From assembly GCF_014384895.1 (NCBI RefSeq), contig NZ_JACRSQ010000008.1:1-64000 (forward strand): a stretch of 64,000 nt of DNA, given 5' to 3'. The notes below the pieces were generated by a model. The model did no database searches and was not told the origin of the DNA. It was given only the letters and a program-made list of their open reading frames with translations. Both the position numbers and the translations under genes were made by a program. This document shows, one piece after another, positions 53,237 through 60,937 of this stretch. Origin of the DNA: Bianquea renquensis. GTDB taxonomy: Bacteria > Bacillota > Clostridia > Lachnospirales > Bianqueaceae. How positions within the stretch are numbered: the first letter of the stretch is position 1; each line of letters starts with the position of its first letter.

Positions 53237-54115
53237 ATGGATTTAAGTCAGATCCTGTACCTTTGTCTCCATGGAGCGGCGAAGAATTGTTTGAACCCTA
53301 TATTTTGGATTGCAGTCTTAGTCTGCTGGCAGCTATATAGAAAAAATGGCGCGAGCGCAGCATTCGCCCGCCGAATCACACTGTACTCCGCCTTGGAGGG
53401 GGTGGTGGCTGGACTTGTGGCCGTGTCCGTCATGGTCGTGCTCGGCCTGTCGATTCAACCGGGGATCTATCTGATCCTCCTATTTCCTGTCGCCCTTCTG
53501 CTCTCCCTAATTCATCCTCGATTTCTCTGCTTTTCCTACAGTGCCGCCCTTATAACCGCAGTATCGCGGATTCTGCATCCCTGGCTGAATTTGCAGGCAG
53601 ATGCCGCGGGCCTGATGGCCGTCATTGCCGTGTTACATTTTATGGAGGCGATTTTGGTTCTAGTAGGCGGAGACCGTCAAAAGCAGGCGATCCTGGCAGA
53701 AACCGATTTAGGACTTCGTCCAGGATGGAGCATGAATCGCTACTGGCCTGTGTCGCTGGGCTTGCTGCTTGTGACGGCAAGCGGAATGAAGGCGGCGCGG
53801 ATGCCAGAGTGGTGGCCGCTGCTGGCGGGAGGGGAAAGTCTAATCTACGGATTGTTACCCATGACCGCCATGTTAGGCTATTCCAATCTTGCGGTGAAGC
53901 ACTCTCCCAGGATGAAATGCCTGCGGAGCGGGGGAAAGCTTGTGGCGTACGGTGGAATTCTACTGTTGCTAAGCTTGTGGCAAAATGGAAACAGCATAAG
54001 GGAGGGAGTGGGACTTCTCTTTCAGGTGCTAGGACACGAGTGGATTCTCCAATCCGAAGAACGCGCAGAAAAAAATTTGGCTGCACCGCTGTTAAAGCGG
54101 ATTCAGGGCAGATGA
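53237..54115 (+). CDS. MinJ-like polytopic membrane protein lacking a PDZ domain
   Basis: 292 residues with about seven hydrophobic spans. The gene follows the CtpA-like protease by 14 bases, as minJ follows ctpB in Bacillus, and the C-terminal GHEWILQSEERAEKNLAAPL recalls the segment that joins the membrane part of MinJ-type proteins to their PDZ domain. Here the protein stops about 12 residues later, and the downstream DNA is a promoter, so no PDZ domain follows in any frame. The MinJ relation is inferred from order and topology. Role possibly in division-site or protease control; unknown. Confidence 0.7.
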   Translation: MDLSQILYLCLHGAAKNCLNPIFWIAVLVCWQLYRKNGASAAFARRITLYSALEGVVAGLVAVSVMVVLGLSIQPGIYLILLFPVALLLSLIHPRFLCFSYSAALITAVSRILHPWLNLQADAAGLMAVIAVLHFMEAILVLVGGDRQKQAILAETDLGLRPGWSMNRYWPVSLGLLLVTASGMKAARMPEWWPLLAGGESLIYGLLPMTAMLGYSNLAVKHSPRMKCLRSGGKLVAYGGILLLLSLWQNGNSIREGVGLLFQVLGHEWILQSEERAEKNLAAPLLKRIQGR

Positions 54116-54127
54116 GAGAAGAAATAT

Positions 54128-54156
54128 TTGATTTTTACATAAGAGTATGATATACT
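54128..54156 (+). promoter_or_regulatory. Sigma-A promoter for the second LCP gene
   Basis: TTGATT (54128-54133), 17-bp spacer, TATACT (54151-54156). Both hexamers and the spacer equal those of the rpsJ promoter at 19561. Confidence 0.83.
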
Positions 54157-54182
54157 GGACGAAATACGATGGAACATGATTT

Positions 54183-54225
54183 CGCCGCGGACCAATCAGG
54201 CATTTGATTCGCCAGATCCGCGGCG
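54183..54225 (+). promoter_or_regulatory. Stable hairpin in the LCP leader
   Basis: CGCCGCGGA (54183-54191) pairs perfectly with TCCGCGGCG (54217-54225) around a 25-nt loop; no T-run follows. It begins about 20 nt after the predicted start site, so it may protect or regulate the mRNA 5' end. Confidence 0.55.
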
Positions 54226-54283
54226 TATTTACGGGTGTGCCGACGGGCACATGTCCATACAGATTCAGGTAAGGAGAATGTCG

Positions 54284-55255
54284 ATGAGCAAAAAGATGTC
54301 CAAGAAAAAGAAGAAAAAAGTCTTGATTATATCCTGTTTTTCCGTTATCATGCTCTGCATAGTTGGGGTTGGGGGCATGGTGTTAAAGGCCATGATTGAT
54401 GTCAATACTGCAATGGGCACTATGTACGCGCCTGTCAAAACGGACAACCTTCGAGTGGATTCAGGTGACTCAGGTGAGATCACCCATGATGATTTGATCA
54501 AGGCTCAAAAACCATTTTCTGTTCTGTTGCTGGGTACCGATACGGGGGATTTTGGCAGGACAGAGACAAGAGGGCGGAGCGATACGATTATCGTCTGCAC
54601 CATCAATCCGGGGGAAGGCTCCGTGAAAATGTTGAGCATTCCCAGAGATACCAGGACAGAAATTGTGGGTAGAGGGACGATGGACAAGATCAACCATGCC
54701 TACGCCTTTGGCGGCGCTGAGATGAGCATCAACACCGTGCAGAAATTCCTGGGGATCCCCATTGACGCCTATGCGGTTGTGAATTTTGCGGGATTTCAGA
54801 AGATCGTGGATGCGGTTGGGGGGATCACCGTCGAGAATACACTGGACTTTTCCATTGACGGATATTCTTTCACAAAAGGAACTACGGAGCTGGACGGGGC
54901 CAGAGCTTTGGCGTACTGTAGGATGCGCTACGATGATCCCAATGGAGATTTTGGCCGCAGCGAGAGACAGCGGCAAGTCATTGTTGCCATCGCCAAAAAG
55001 GCCTTGTCCTTCAACAGCGTGGCCAACTATAAGCAGATTCTCGATTCCGTGGCCGACAGCGTCCTGACCGACATGGACTTTGAAACGCTGCTGAGCCTGG
55101 CTACCAATTACAGCCAGTGCGTGAATAATGTGACCCAACTTCCGACGCTCAAGGGACAGGGGACGAAGATCGATGGGATCTACTATTATATCGCGGACGA
55201 AGCGGCTCTGGCGGAGACGGTAGCTGAGCTGAAGGCCCATCTGGAGATTGATTAG
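54284..55255 (+). CDS. LytR-CpsA-Psr (LCP) family cell-wall ligase
   Basis: 323 residues. Very basic N-terminus (MSKKMSKKKKKKVLIIS), one membrane helix (about 13-35) and an LCP domain (about 80-290). Conserved pieces: RSDTIIVCTINPGEGSVKMLSIPRDTRTEI (split), HAYAFGGAEMSINTVQKFL, VNFAGFQKIVDAVGGITVEN and the late ALAYCRMRYDDPNGDFGRSERQRQV (split) with the Arg residues that bind pyrophosphate. ATG 54284 has better spacing from AAGGAG than ATG 54278. Closer to the textbook LCP consensus than the copy at 44063. Ends 4 bases inside the convergent YkuD gene. Confidence 0.95.
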   Translation: MSKKMSKKKKKKVLIISCFSVIMLCIVGVGGMVLKAMIDVNTAMGTMYAPVKTDNLRVDSGDSGEITHDDLIKAQKPFSVLLLGTDTGDFGRTETRGRSDTIIVCTINPGEGSVKMLSIPRDTRTEIVGRGTMDKINHAYAFGGAEMSINTVQKFLGIPIDAYAVVNFAGFQKIVDAVGGITVENTLDFSIDGYSFTKGTTELDGARALAYCRMRYDDPNGDFGRSERQRQVIVAIAKKALSFNSVANYKQILDSVADSVLTDMDFETLLSLATNYSQCVNNVTQLPTLKGQGTKIDGIYYYIADEAALAETVAELKAHLEID

Positions 55256-56064
55256 GGCAGGAGGCTTTGATCAAATATACTCTCGGCGGGATGGATAATC
55301 ACCATCGTCCCGTCTGGGACCATACGATACAACCATTCGGCATCTTTGTCAAGCAAACGGATACATCCGTGGCTGGCAGGGGCGCCGATTTTATCTTCCT
55401 CAGCCTTGATGATGTTGCCATCTTCATCCCGGGGTACACTGTGAAACAGGTATTGTTTGTGGATGCGAATCCAATAGCGGGCGCCTTCCTGAAAACGGGG
55501 AGAGTAGAAGTCGTCCCCTCTTTCCTGAAGTGTAAACGTCCCCATGATAGTGGGGGATTCTTCCGTCCCGCCGGAGCAAGGCATGACGCGGCTGAGATTT
55601 CCATTGGTCCAGATCCGAACTTCCTGAACGTCGCTCAGCAGAACTTCAACCCAAAGACTGGGCATCGGGGAAGAGAGGGTCGAAAAATTACTACTCACAG
55701 TATATGTATGGCCATCGGCATTGCGGATGGTTCCCTCTAGCCGGTAGGACGTTCCAGGGGAGAGAAGGTCGTACGGATAGAAGCGCACGCTGTCCTCGTC
55801 CAGCTGTGTTTCACCATCGATCTTCACTCCGTCCCCATCTTGCAGCGTCAGGGTCGCGCCTTTGGCCGGAGATGTTGTCACAATCTGCAAAATTGGATAG
55901 AGCAGCACATCGTTTGTCCCATCTGCTGGAAGGATGCTCGGGGAATCAGAGGAGGGCTTTGTCGTGGCGGGAAGGCTCTGCGTCCAGGGAAATACCTGGT
56001 AGGCTATGATACAAAATGTCAGTAAAATGAGCCAGGAAAGAAGTTTTTTCGCTCTTGAAACCAT
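55252..56064 (-). CDS. L,D-transpeptidase (YkuD domain) with Ig-like domain
   Basis: 270 residues. Membrane anchor (about 8-25), Ig-like Big_5-type domain (about 50-132) and a YkuD catalytic domain (about 135-262) with the signature His208 and SHGCIRLL (Cys234 nucleophile, Arg236). These enzymes make or remodel 3-3 peptidoglycan cross-links and cleave or attach proteins. ATG at 56064 follows CGGAGGAC. Its 3' end overlaps the convergent LCP gene by four bases. Confidence 0.92.
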   Translation of the reverse strand: MVSRAKKLLSWLILLTFCIIAYQVFPWTQSLPATTKPSSDSPSILPADGTNDVLLYPILQIVTTSPAKGATLTLQDGDGVKIDGETQLDEDSVRFYPYDLLSPGTSYRLEGTIRNADGHTYTVSSNFSTLSSPMPSLWVEVLLSDVQEVRIWTNGNLSRVMPCSGGTEESPTIMGTFTLQERGDDFYSPRFQEGARYWIRIHKQYLFHSVPRDEDGNIIKAEEDKIGAPASHGCIRLLDKDAEWLYRMVPDGTMVIIHPAESIFDQSLLP

Positions 56065-56177
56065 AATGTCCTCCGTCAGCAGGCTTTTCTTTTATTGTAT
56101 GACGGAGAATAAGAAATATGACCGATCCAGTGGGACAGAGAATACGGGTCAAAGTTATCGAAAGGACCGAATCACAG

Positions 56178-58016
56178 ATGAAGACATTGCTGGCCACGCT
56201 CAATGCGAAGTACACCCACACCTCCCTGGCGTTAAATTGTCTGTCCTCCTATGTCCGCAAGCGGGGGTGGGAGGTGGAGAGAGAAGAGTATACGATTAAT
56301 CAGCCACGAGATGGGATCGTGCGGGAACTATGTCTGAAATCGCCGGATATCTTGGGTATGTCCCTCTATATATGGAACATTGAAAAGAGTCTTTCGATTT
56401 TGTCGGATATACACCTCCTTCTGCCGGAGACCATCTTAATACTGGGAGGGCCAGAAGCGTCCGATGGTTTGCTGGAATCCTTGCCGGAAACCTTGCAGTC
56501 CTGTGCCATTCTTGTGAGGGGAGAGGGGGAGGAATCTCTATGCCAGGTTTTAAAGGCGCTGGACCTGCCATCGGGCTGCCGCGACGGAGGAGCGTGGTCG
56601 AGGGAAGCGCTGGATGGCTTGAAGTCTGTGGCAGGAATCAGCTTTTTTTGTAAAGGAAGTCTGATCCACATGCCAGAGCAGGCGCCTTTAGCGCTAGACT
56701 CTCTCTCGTTTCCCTATGGGAAAGAGGAATTGACGGCGCAGAAGGATGGAAAAATCTTCTACTATGAGGCGTCCCGCGGATGCCCTTTCCGATGCGGATA
56801 TTGTTTGTCATCCCTGGAAAAGACGCTCCGCTATAAGCCCCTCGCCATGGTGCTGGAGGAATTGTCCGTCTTTTTGGAAGCAGGCGTTCGGCAAGTAAAG
56901 TTCGTCGACCGAACGTTCAATTGTGACAAAGCCTTCGCAATGGGGATCTGGAAGTTCTTAATCGAGAAGGATAATCATACGACAAATTTCCATTTTGAAG
57001 CGTCGGCGGATCTCCTGGATGAGGATATGTTGAATTTGCTAGAACAAGCGCGCCCCGGCCTCTTTCAGCTGGAAATCGGTATTCAGTCAACCAAGAAAGA
57101 GACGCTGGAGGCTGTAAACCGGCACACCAATGTGGCGCAGGCGTTCAAGGCGATCCGCAGGATTTTAGAGGCAGGAAATATTCATGTGCATCTGGATCTG
57201 ATCGCAGGGCTGCCGCTGGAGGGGTATGAGGATTTTCAGCGCTCTTTCAATGATGTGTATGCCCTTGGGCCGCATCAGTTGCAGTTAGGTTTTTTAAAGC
57301 TTCTTCGCGGAACCATGTTGGAAAGAGAAAAGGGGCGATGGGGATTGAAAGCTAGCGCCGCCGCTCCCTATGAAGTTTTGGAGACGGATTCCATGCCGTT
57401 TGCGGATTTCTGCCGGCTCAAAAATGTGGAAGAGATGGTGGAAGGATACTACAATCGGGGACAGTTCCGATATTCTCTGGCTTGGGCGCAGACAGTTTTC
57501 CCTACCGCTTTTGCCCTCTATGAAGCGCTGGGACAGTATTGGAGAGAGCGGATCGAGGGGAGCAGGCAGGTTCGCTTCACCGAGTATTACACGATTTTCC
57601 GGGAGTGCATGGCGGACTACATGTCAGATGGGCAGAGAACCCGTCTGGACTGGCTGTTGAAGTTGGACCTGTACTGCCGGGATAAGGCTAAGAGCCTGCC
57701 GGATTGGATGGCGGGGCTTGACGTAAACAAAACCTATGAGGAAGAAATCCGGCGTTTCTACCGGCGATTGCCGTGCCCGGACGGCTCTCCAAGTCCCGTG
57801 AGACCATCGGACCCCCGCACGCATCTGGAGATTCTGCCCTTTGACCCGTCAGGGCAAGGGGAAAGGGCGGTTGTGTTGCTGCTGTACCGCCAGCGTGACC
57901 TCTGGGGTAACGCTCGGCAAGTTTGGATACCATGGAAGGAGTTTATAGACGATGACAAAGAAAACGGAGCGTATTCTTCAAGGGCTGCGAGAGGCATACC
58001 CAGACGTGCGCTGTGA
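56178..58016 (+). CDS. B12-binding radical SAM protein
   Basis: 612 residues. N-terminal cobalamin-binding-like Rossmann domain (about 1-135), radical SAM core with CxxxCxxC at Cys202, Cys206, Cys209 (RGCPFRCGYC), and a C-terminal extension (about 400-612, DUF4080-like). ATG 56178 gives MKTLLATLNAKYTHTSLALN as in relatives; a distant AAAGGA lies upstream. Substrate unknown; such proteins are methyltransferases or other radical enzymes. Overlaps nth by 65 bases in another frame. Divergent from the YkuD gene with about 110 bases between. Confidence 0.9.
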   Translation: MKTLLATLNAKYTHTSLALNCLSSYVRKRGWEVEREEYTINQPRDGIVRELCLKSPDILGMSLYIWNIEKSLSILSDIHLLLPETILILGGPEASDGLLESLPETLQSCAILVRGEGEESLCQVLKALDLPSGCRDGGAWSREALDGLKSVAGISFFCKGSLIHMPEQAPLALDSLSFPYGKEELTAQKDGKIFYYEASRGCPFRCGYCLSSLEKTLRYKPLAMVLEELSVFLEAGVRQVKFVDRTFNCDKAFAMGIWKFLIEKDNHTTNFHFEASADLLDEDMLNLLEQARPGLFQLEIGIQSTKKETLEAVNRHTNVAQAFKAIRRILEAGNIHVHLDLIAGLPLEGYEDFQRSFNDVYALGPHQLQLGFLKLLRGTMLEREKGRWGLKASAAAPYEVLETDSMPFADFCRLKNVEEMVEGYYNRGQFRYSLAWAQTVFPTAFALYEALGQYWRERIEGSRQVRFTEYYTIFRECMADYMSDGQRTRLDWLLKLDLYCRDKAKSLPDWMAGLDVNKTYEEEIRRFYRRLPCPDGSPSPVRPSDPRTHLEILPFDPSGQGERAVVLLLYRQRDLWGNARQVWIPWKEFIDDDKENGAYSSRAARGIPRRAL

Positions 58017-58602
58017 GCTGAATTTTGAGACGCCCTTACAGCTTCTGACAGCGACAGTCCTCTCCGCCCAGACCACGGACCGGCAGGTCAATAAAGTGAC
58101 AGAAGTTCTGTTCCGGGATTGCCCAGGACTGGAAGCATTGTTGGCTTTGTCGGAGGAAGAGATTGCCCAATATATCCACACCCTGGGATTCTATAATACG
58201 AAGGCTAGGAACCTGTTTAGGCTATTTCGGCAGCTGGCGGATCAATTTGGGGGAGAAGTTCCAAGGACCATGGAAGAGTTGACCACTCTTCCGGGGGTTG
58301 GCAGAAAGACTGCCAACGTGGTCATGTCCAACGCCTTCGGCATACCGGCCATTGCGGTGGATACCCATGTATTTCGGGTCTCGAACCGAATTGGGCTGGC
58401 CAATGCCACAACGGTTGAGGAGACGGAAAAGCAACTGCAAAAGGCGATCCGTAAGGATCTGTGGTCTTTAAGCCATCACCTTTTGATTTTTCATGGGAGG
58501 CGCTGTTGTAGTGCGAGAGGACCAAAATGTGAGGAATGTGGTATTTCGCAGGACTGCCGGCAACGGCAGGACGAGATGACGGGAAGAGGAGAGGAGCGGT
58601 AG
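57952..58602 (+). CDS. nth: Endonuclease III
   Basis: 216-residue DNA glycosylase/AP lyase for oxidised pyrimidines. Helix-hairpin-helix TLPGVGRKTANV with catalytic Lys119; catalytic Asp137 (VDTHVFRV). The [4Fe-4S] loop has Cys186, Cys193, Cys196 and Cys202, the exact C-x6-C-x2-C-x5-C spacing. ATG 57952 lies within the end of the radical SAM gene, with GAAGGAG upstream, suggesting coupling. Confidence 0.96.
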   Translation: MTKKTERILQGLREAYPDVRCELNFETPLQLLTATVLSAQTTDRQVNKVTEVLFRDCPGLEALLALSEEEIAQYIHTLGFYNTKARNLFRLFRQLADQFGGEVPRTMEELTTLPGVGRKTANVVMSNAFGIPAIAVDTHVFRVSNRIGLANATTVEETEKQLQKAIRKDLWSLSHHLLIFHGRRCCSARGPKCEECGISQDCRQRQDEMTGRGEER

Positions 58603-58605
58603 TCG

Positions 58606-59889
58606 ATGCATTCATTGATGAATTTTTTACAGGGATCCCCCAATGCCATGTTTGCAGTTCACAATATGGCGAAGCAGCTGCTGGACGGCGGGTACGAAGA
58701 ATTGCCGTTGCGGGGAGCATGGACGGTCCACTGGGGAGGTCGGTATTTCGTTAGAATTAATGATTCTGCGCTGATCGCCTTTGCTTTGCCGGAACAGATG
58801 CCCGATGAGGACTGTCCCTTTTATCGGATTATATCCGCGCACACGGATCAACCATGCCTGCGAATCAAGCCCTCCCCTCAGATGAAGGTGCAGGGGTATG
58901 GTAAGTTGAACGCCGAAGTCTATGGAGGGCCGATTTATTCCACCTGGTTGGATCGCCCCTTATCTCTGGCTGGGCGGTTGACCCTGCGGAGCAAAGACCC
59001 CTTTTACCCAGAAGTGCGGCTCATCGATTTTCAGGAGCCAATTCTGATTATTCCCAATATGGCGATCCATCTCAATCGCGAGGTCAACAGCGGTTACGCA
59101 TTGAATCCTCAGGTGGATCTGCTTCCGGTGGGAGCCTGTGTATCAGAATTGGAGACGGAATCGGATTTCTTTTGGGATGCTGTCAAGTCTCAGTTTGGAA
59201 TTTCGCCGGCCCAAATTCTCGACTTTGATCTCTTTACCTATGTGACGGAGCCGCCACAGCTAGTGGGATTTGAGAGAGAGTTTCTATCGGCGTCCAGGCT
59301 GGATGATCTATCCCTTGTCTGGGCTGGAGTGTCTGCGCTTATGGAGGCGACGCCTCAAACGGGGGTTAATGTACTGGCGGCCCTGGATCATGAGGAAGTG
59401 GGCAGCCGGACGCCTCAAGGAGCCGCATCAGCTATGTTCGGGATGATCATGGAAAAAATGTCGGCGGCTCTGGGGAGAATTCGGACAGAGTATATGGACG
59501 ACTTGGTGGGCTCCTTTATGATCTCGGCGGATGTGGCCCATGCGGTCCATCCCAACCATCCAGAGAAACATGACCCTGTCTGCCGCCCGGTTCTCAATGG
59601 TGGGCCGGTCATCAAGCTGGCGGCGGGGCAAAGCTATATGACCCAGAGCAACGAGTATGCAGTCTATCAGTCGATCTGTGAGGATTTGCACATTCCAGTG
59701 CAGAAATTTGTCAACCGTTCCGATATGCGGGGCGGCTCCACTCTAGGGCCTGTCATGGCAGCCAATTTTCCGTGTCGCATTCTGGATATGGGGATTCCCA
59801 TACTATCTATGCATTCGGCACGGGAACTGATGGGCGTGCAAGACTTCAAATTTACAAAAAGTTCATTTATAGGGTTTTACAACCTCTAG
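58606..59889 (+). CDS. apeB: M18 family aminopeptidase
   Basis: 427 residues, dizinc exopeptidase preferring acidic or other N-terminal residues. Metal and catalytic residues: His79 and Asp81 (SAHTDQP), Asp261-Glu264 (LDHEEVGSRT) and His403 (SMHSARELMG). Start ATG 58606 follows AGGAGAGGAG, three bases after the nth stop. Length is typical for bacterial M18. The gene symbol is by family and not certain. Confidence 0.93.
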   Translation: MHSLMNFLQGSPNAMFAVHNMAKQLLDGGYEELPLRGAWTVHWGGRYFVRINDSALIAFALPEQMPDEDCPFYRIISAHTDQPCLRIKPSPQMKVQGYGKLNAEVYGGPIYSTWLDRPLSLAGRLTLRSKDPFYPEVRLIDFQEPILIIPNMAIHLNREVNSGYALNPQVDLLPVGACVSELETESDFFWDAVKSQFGISPAQILDFDLFTYVTEPPQLVGFEREFLSASRLDDLSLVWAGVSALMEATPQTGVNVLAALDHEEVGSRTPQGAASAMFGMIMEKMSAALGRIRTEYMDDLVGSFMISADVAHAVHPNHPEKHDPVCRPVLNGGPVIKLAAGQSYMTQSNEYAVYQSICEDLHIPVQKFVNRSDMRGGSTLGPVMAANFPCRILDMGIPILSMHSARELMGVQDFKFTKSSFIGFYNL

Positions 59890-59904
59890 AAAGTGTGCTA
59901 CAAT
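59876..59904 (+). promoter_or_regulatory. Promoter overlapping the end of the M18 gene
   Basis: TTTACA (59876-59881), 17-bp spacer, TACAAT (59899-59904) with extended TGC. The -35 lies inside the last codons of the aminopeptidase. Confidence 0.7.
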
Positions 59905-59939
59905 AAAAGAAATGACGTCCTACAGAAAGGGAGAACGAA

Positions 59940-60479
59940 ATGGATAATACATTTATTGAACAGATGGTGAAACAGGAAAATAAGTCGAAAAATATTCTCA
60001 TAAAAATTGGACTCATCGTGTTGGCCATTGTGCTCAGTATCGCAGGGCTTTTTATTCTTAAGACCTTCTTCCCCGTCGTCTTTGTTGTCATTTGTTTTGG
60101 CACGTGGTTTTTGATCCGCCGAATCGATAAGGAATATGAGTATATTTATACCGATGGTAATTTGGATATCGATTGTATCTATCACCGCAGCATGCGGAAG
60201 AGAATGGTATCGCTGGACTGCAAATTGTTCCAAATCATTGCCCGGGCGGATGAGCCGCAGTATCAGGCGAAGTTCAATGCGAAATATGATAAGGTCTTGA
60301 ACGCGGGCAGCGGCGCCGTCAATTCCAAGACATTTATCGGGATCGCAAAGAAGGATGAGAAGACTTTGAAGTTGATCTTTGAGCCAGACGAGCGAATTTT
60401 AGAAAGTATGAAGAAGTATATACCTCGAACGCTAGTCTGGAAAAAACCCATTTCTGACAGCCTGAAAGACGTCCGGTAG
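59940..60479 (+). CDS. Small membrane protein, DUF6106-like
   Basis: 179 residues. N-terminal acidic/basic stretch, two closely spaced membrane helices (about 22-62), then a cytosolic domain with the pattern YEYIYTDGNLDIDCIYHRSMRKR and LVWKKP near the end. This recalls a small clostridial family (DUF6106, from memory) of unknown function, related in layout to PH-like membrane domains. AAAGGGAGAACGAA precedes ATG 59940. Single-gene unit with its own promoter; the following hairpin at 60504 is its likely terminator. Confidence 0.75.
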   Translation: MDNTFIEQMVKQENKSKNILIKIGLIVLAIVLSIAGLFILKTFFPVVFVVICFGTWFLIRRIDKEYEYIYTDGNLDIDCIYHRSMRKRMVSLDCKLFQIIARADEPQYQAKFNAKYDKVLNAGSGAVNSKTFIGIAKKDEKTLKLIFEPDERILESMKKYIPRTLVWKKPISDSLKDVR

Positions 60480-60497
60480 AGCTGGAGCACGACAGTA

Positions 60498-60525
60498 ACG
60501 AGGGTGTCCTAAAAGTATGAATTCA
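60498..60525 (+). repeat. Left arm of a 28-bp inverted repeat
   Basis: ACGAGGGTGTCCTAAAAGTA then TGAATTCA. It matches the complement of 62340-62367 at 24 of 28 positions, all four mismatches lying in the TGTCCT/GAGCCC block. The pair encloses 1870 bp including the whole tandem repeat array. Confidence 0.85.
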
Positions 60526-60554
60526 AGCGTTCATACATTTGGGACACCTTTTTG
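60504..60554 (+). terminator. Terminator-like hairpin after the DUF6106-like gene
   Basis: GGTGTCC (from 60504) pairs with GGACACC (from about 60542), extended by GTATGAA/TTCATAC in the middle, then TTTTT. It overlaps the left arm of the 28-bp inverted repeat, so it may be both terminator and element end. Confidence 0.75.
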
Positions 60555-60731
60555 AGTCTTTCTGTACATGAGAATTGGTCTTTACTAGAGGGAAAATACA
60601 ACAGTATCCGCCAACTCCTGGAGGAGTATGAGAGGGAACAGGAAAATAGCAGCTACGGCAGCAGTGAACGTCTGAAAGCGGCTTCCCGTAAACGGAACAG
60701 TGGGCACAGCGTATTTCCCAGTGCTATATAA
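60552..60731 (+). pseudogene. Short open frame, possible gene fragment
   Basis: A frame open from 60513 to TAA 60729-60731 encodes, from TTG 60552, 59 residues: a charged helix (RQLLEEYEREQENSSYG) followed by a basic stretch (SERLKAASRKRNSGHS). There is no ribosome binding site and it starts within the hairpin tail. It may be the end of a gene lost by the events that built this region, or chance. Confidence 0.25.
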
Positions 60732-60737
60732 TGCAGT

Positions 60738-60767
60738 GGCTGAATGCTCAATAGAGGGCATTCAGCC
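60738..60767 (+). repeat. Perfect hairpin upstream of the tandem array
   Basis: GGCTGAATGC (60738-60747) pairs with GCATTCAGCC (60758-60767) around a 10-nt loop; a TATAAT-like hexamer (60727-60732) lies just before but lacks a -35. From 60768 to 60937 I see no gene or other feature. Confidence 0.6.
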
Positions 60768-60937
60768 CAGTCATTACCATAGAAGATCAGTGTTTACAGA
60801 TTTTATCCACACTCTTGACGGACGATGCTCTAGATGCATCAGTCATTGTGAATCGATAGATTTTGTCTACGATACGGGAGTCTATACCGACATGTCCTTT
60901 GCTTCCAGTTGCCGCGTCGGCTGGCTCGCCATATCTG

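Noticed and set aside
53725..54150. Overlapping plus-strand frame as a missing PDZ part of the 53237 protein
   Set aside because: It runs in a different frame inside the membrane protein gene, is Arg/Gly-rich, and contains no PDZ-like sequence.
56118..56177. Earlier in-frame start (ATG 56118) for the radical SAM protein
   Set aside because: The extra 20 residues are not expected; the family usually begins at MKTLLATLN, encoded from 56178.
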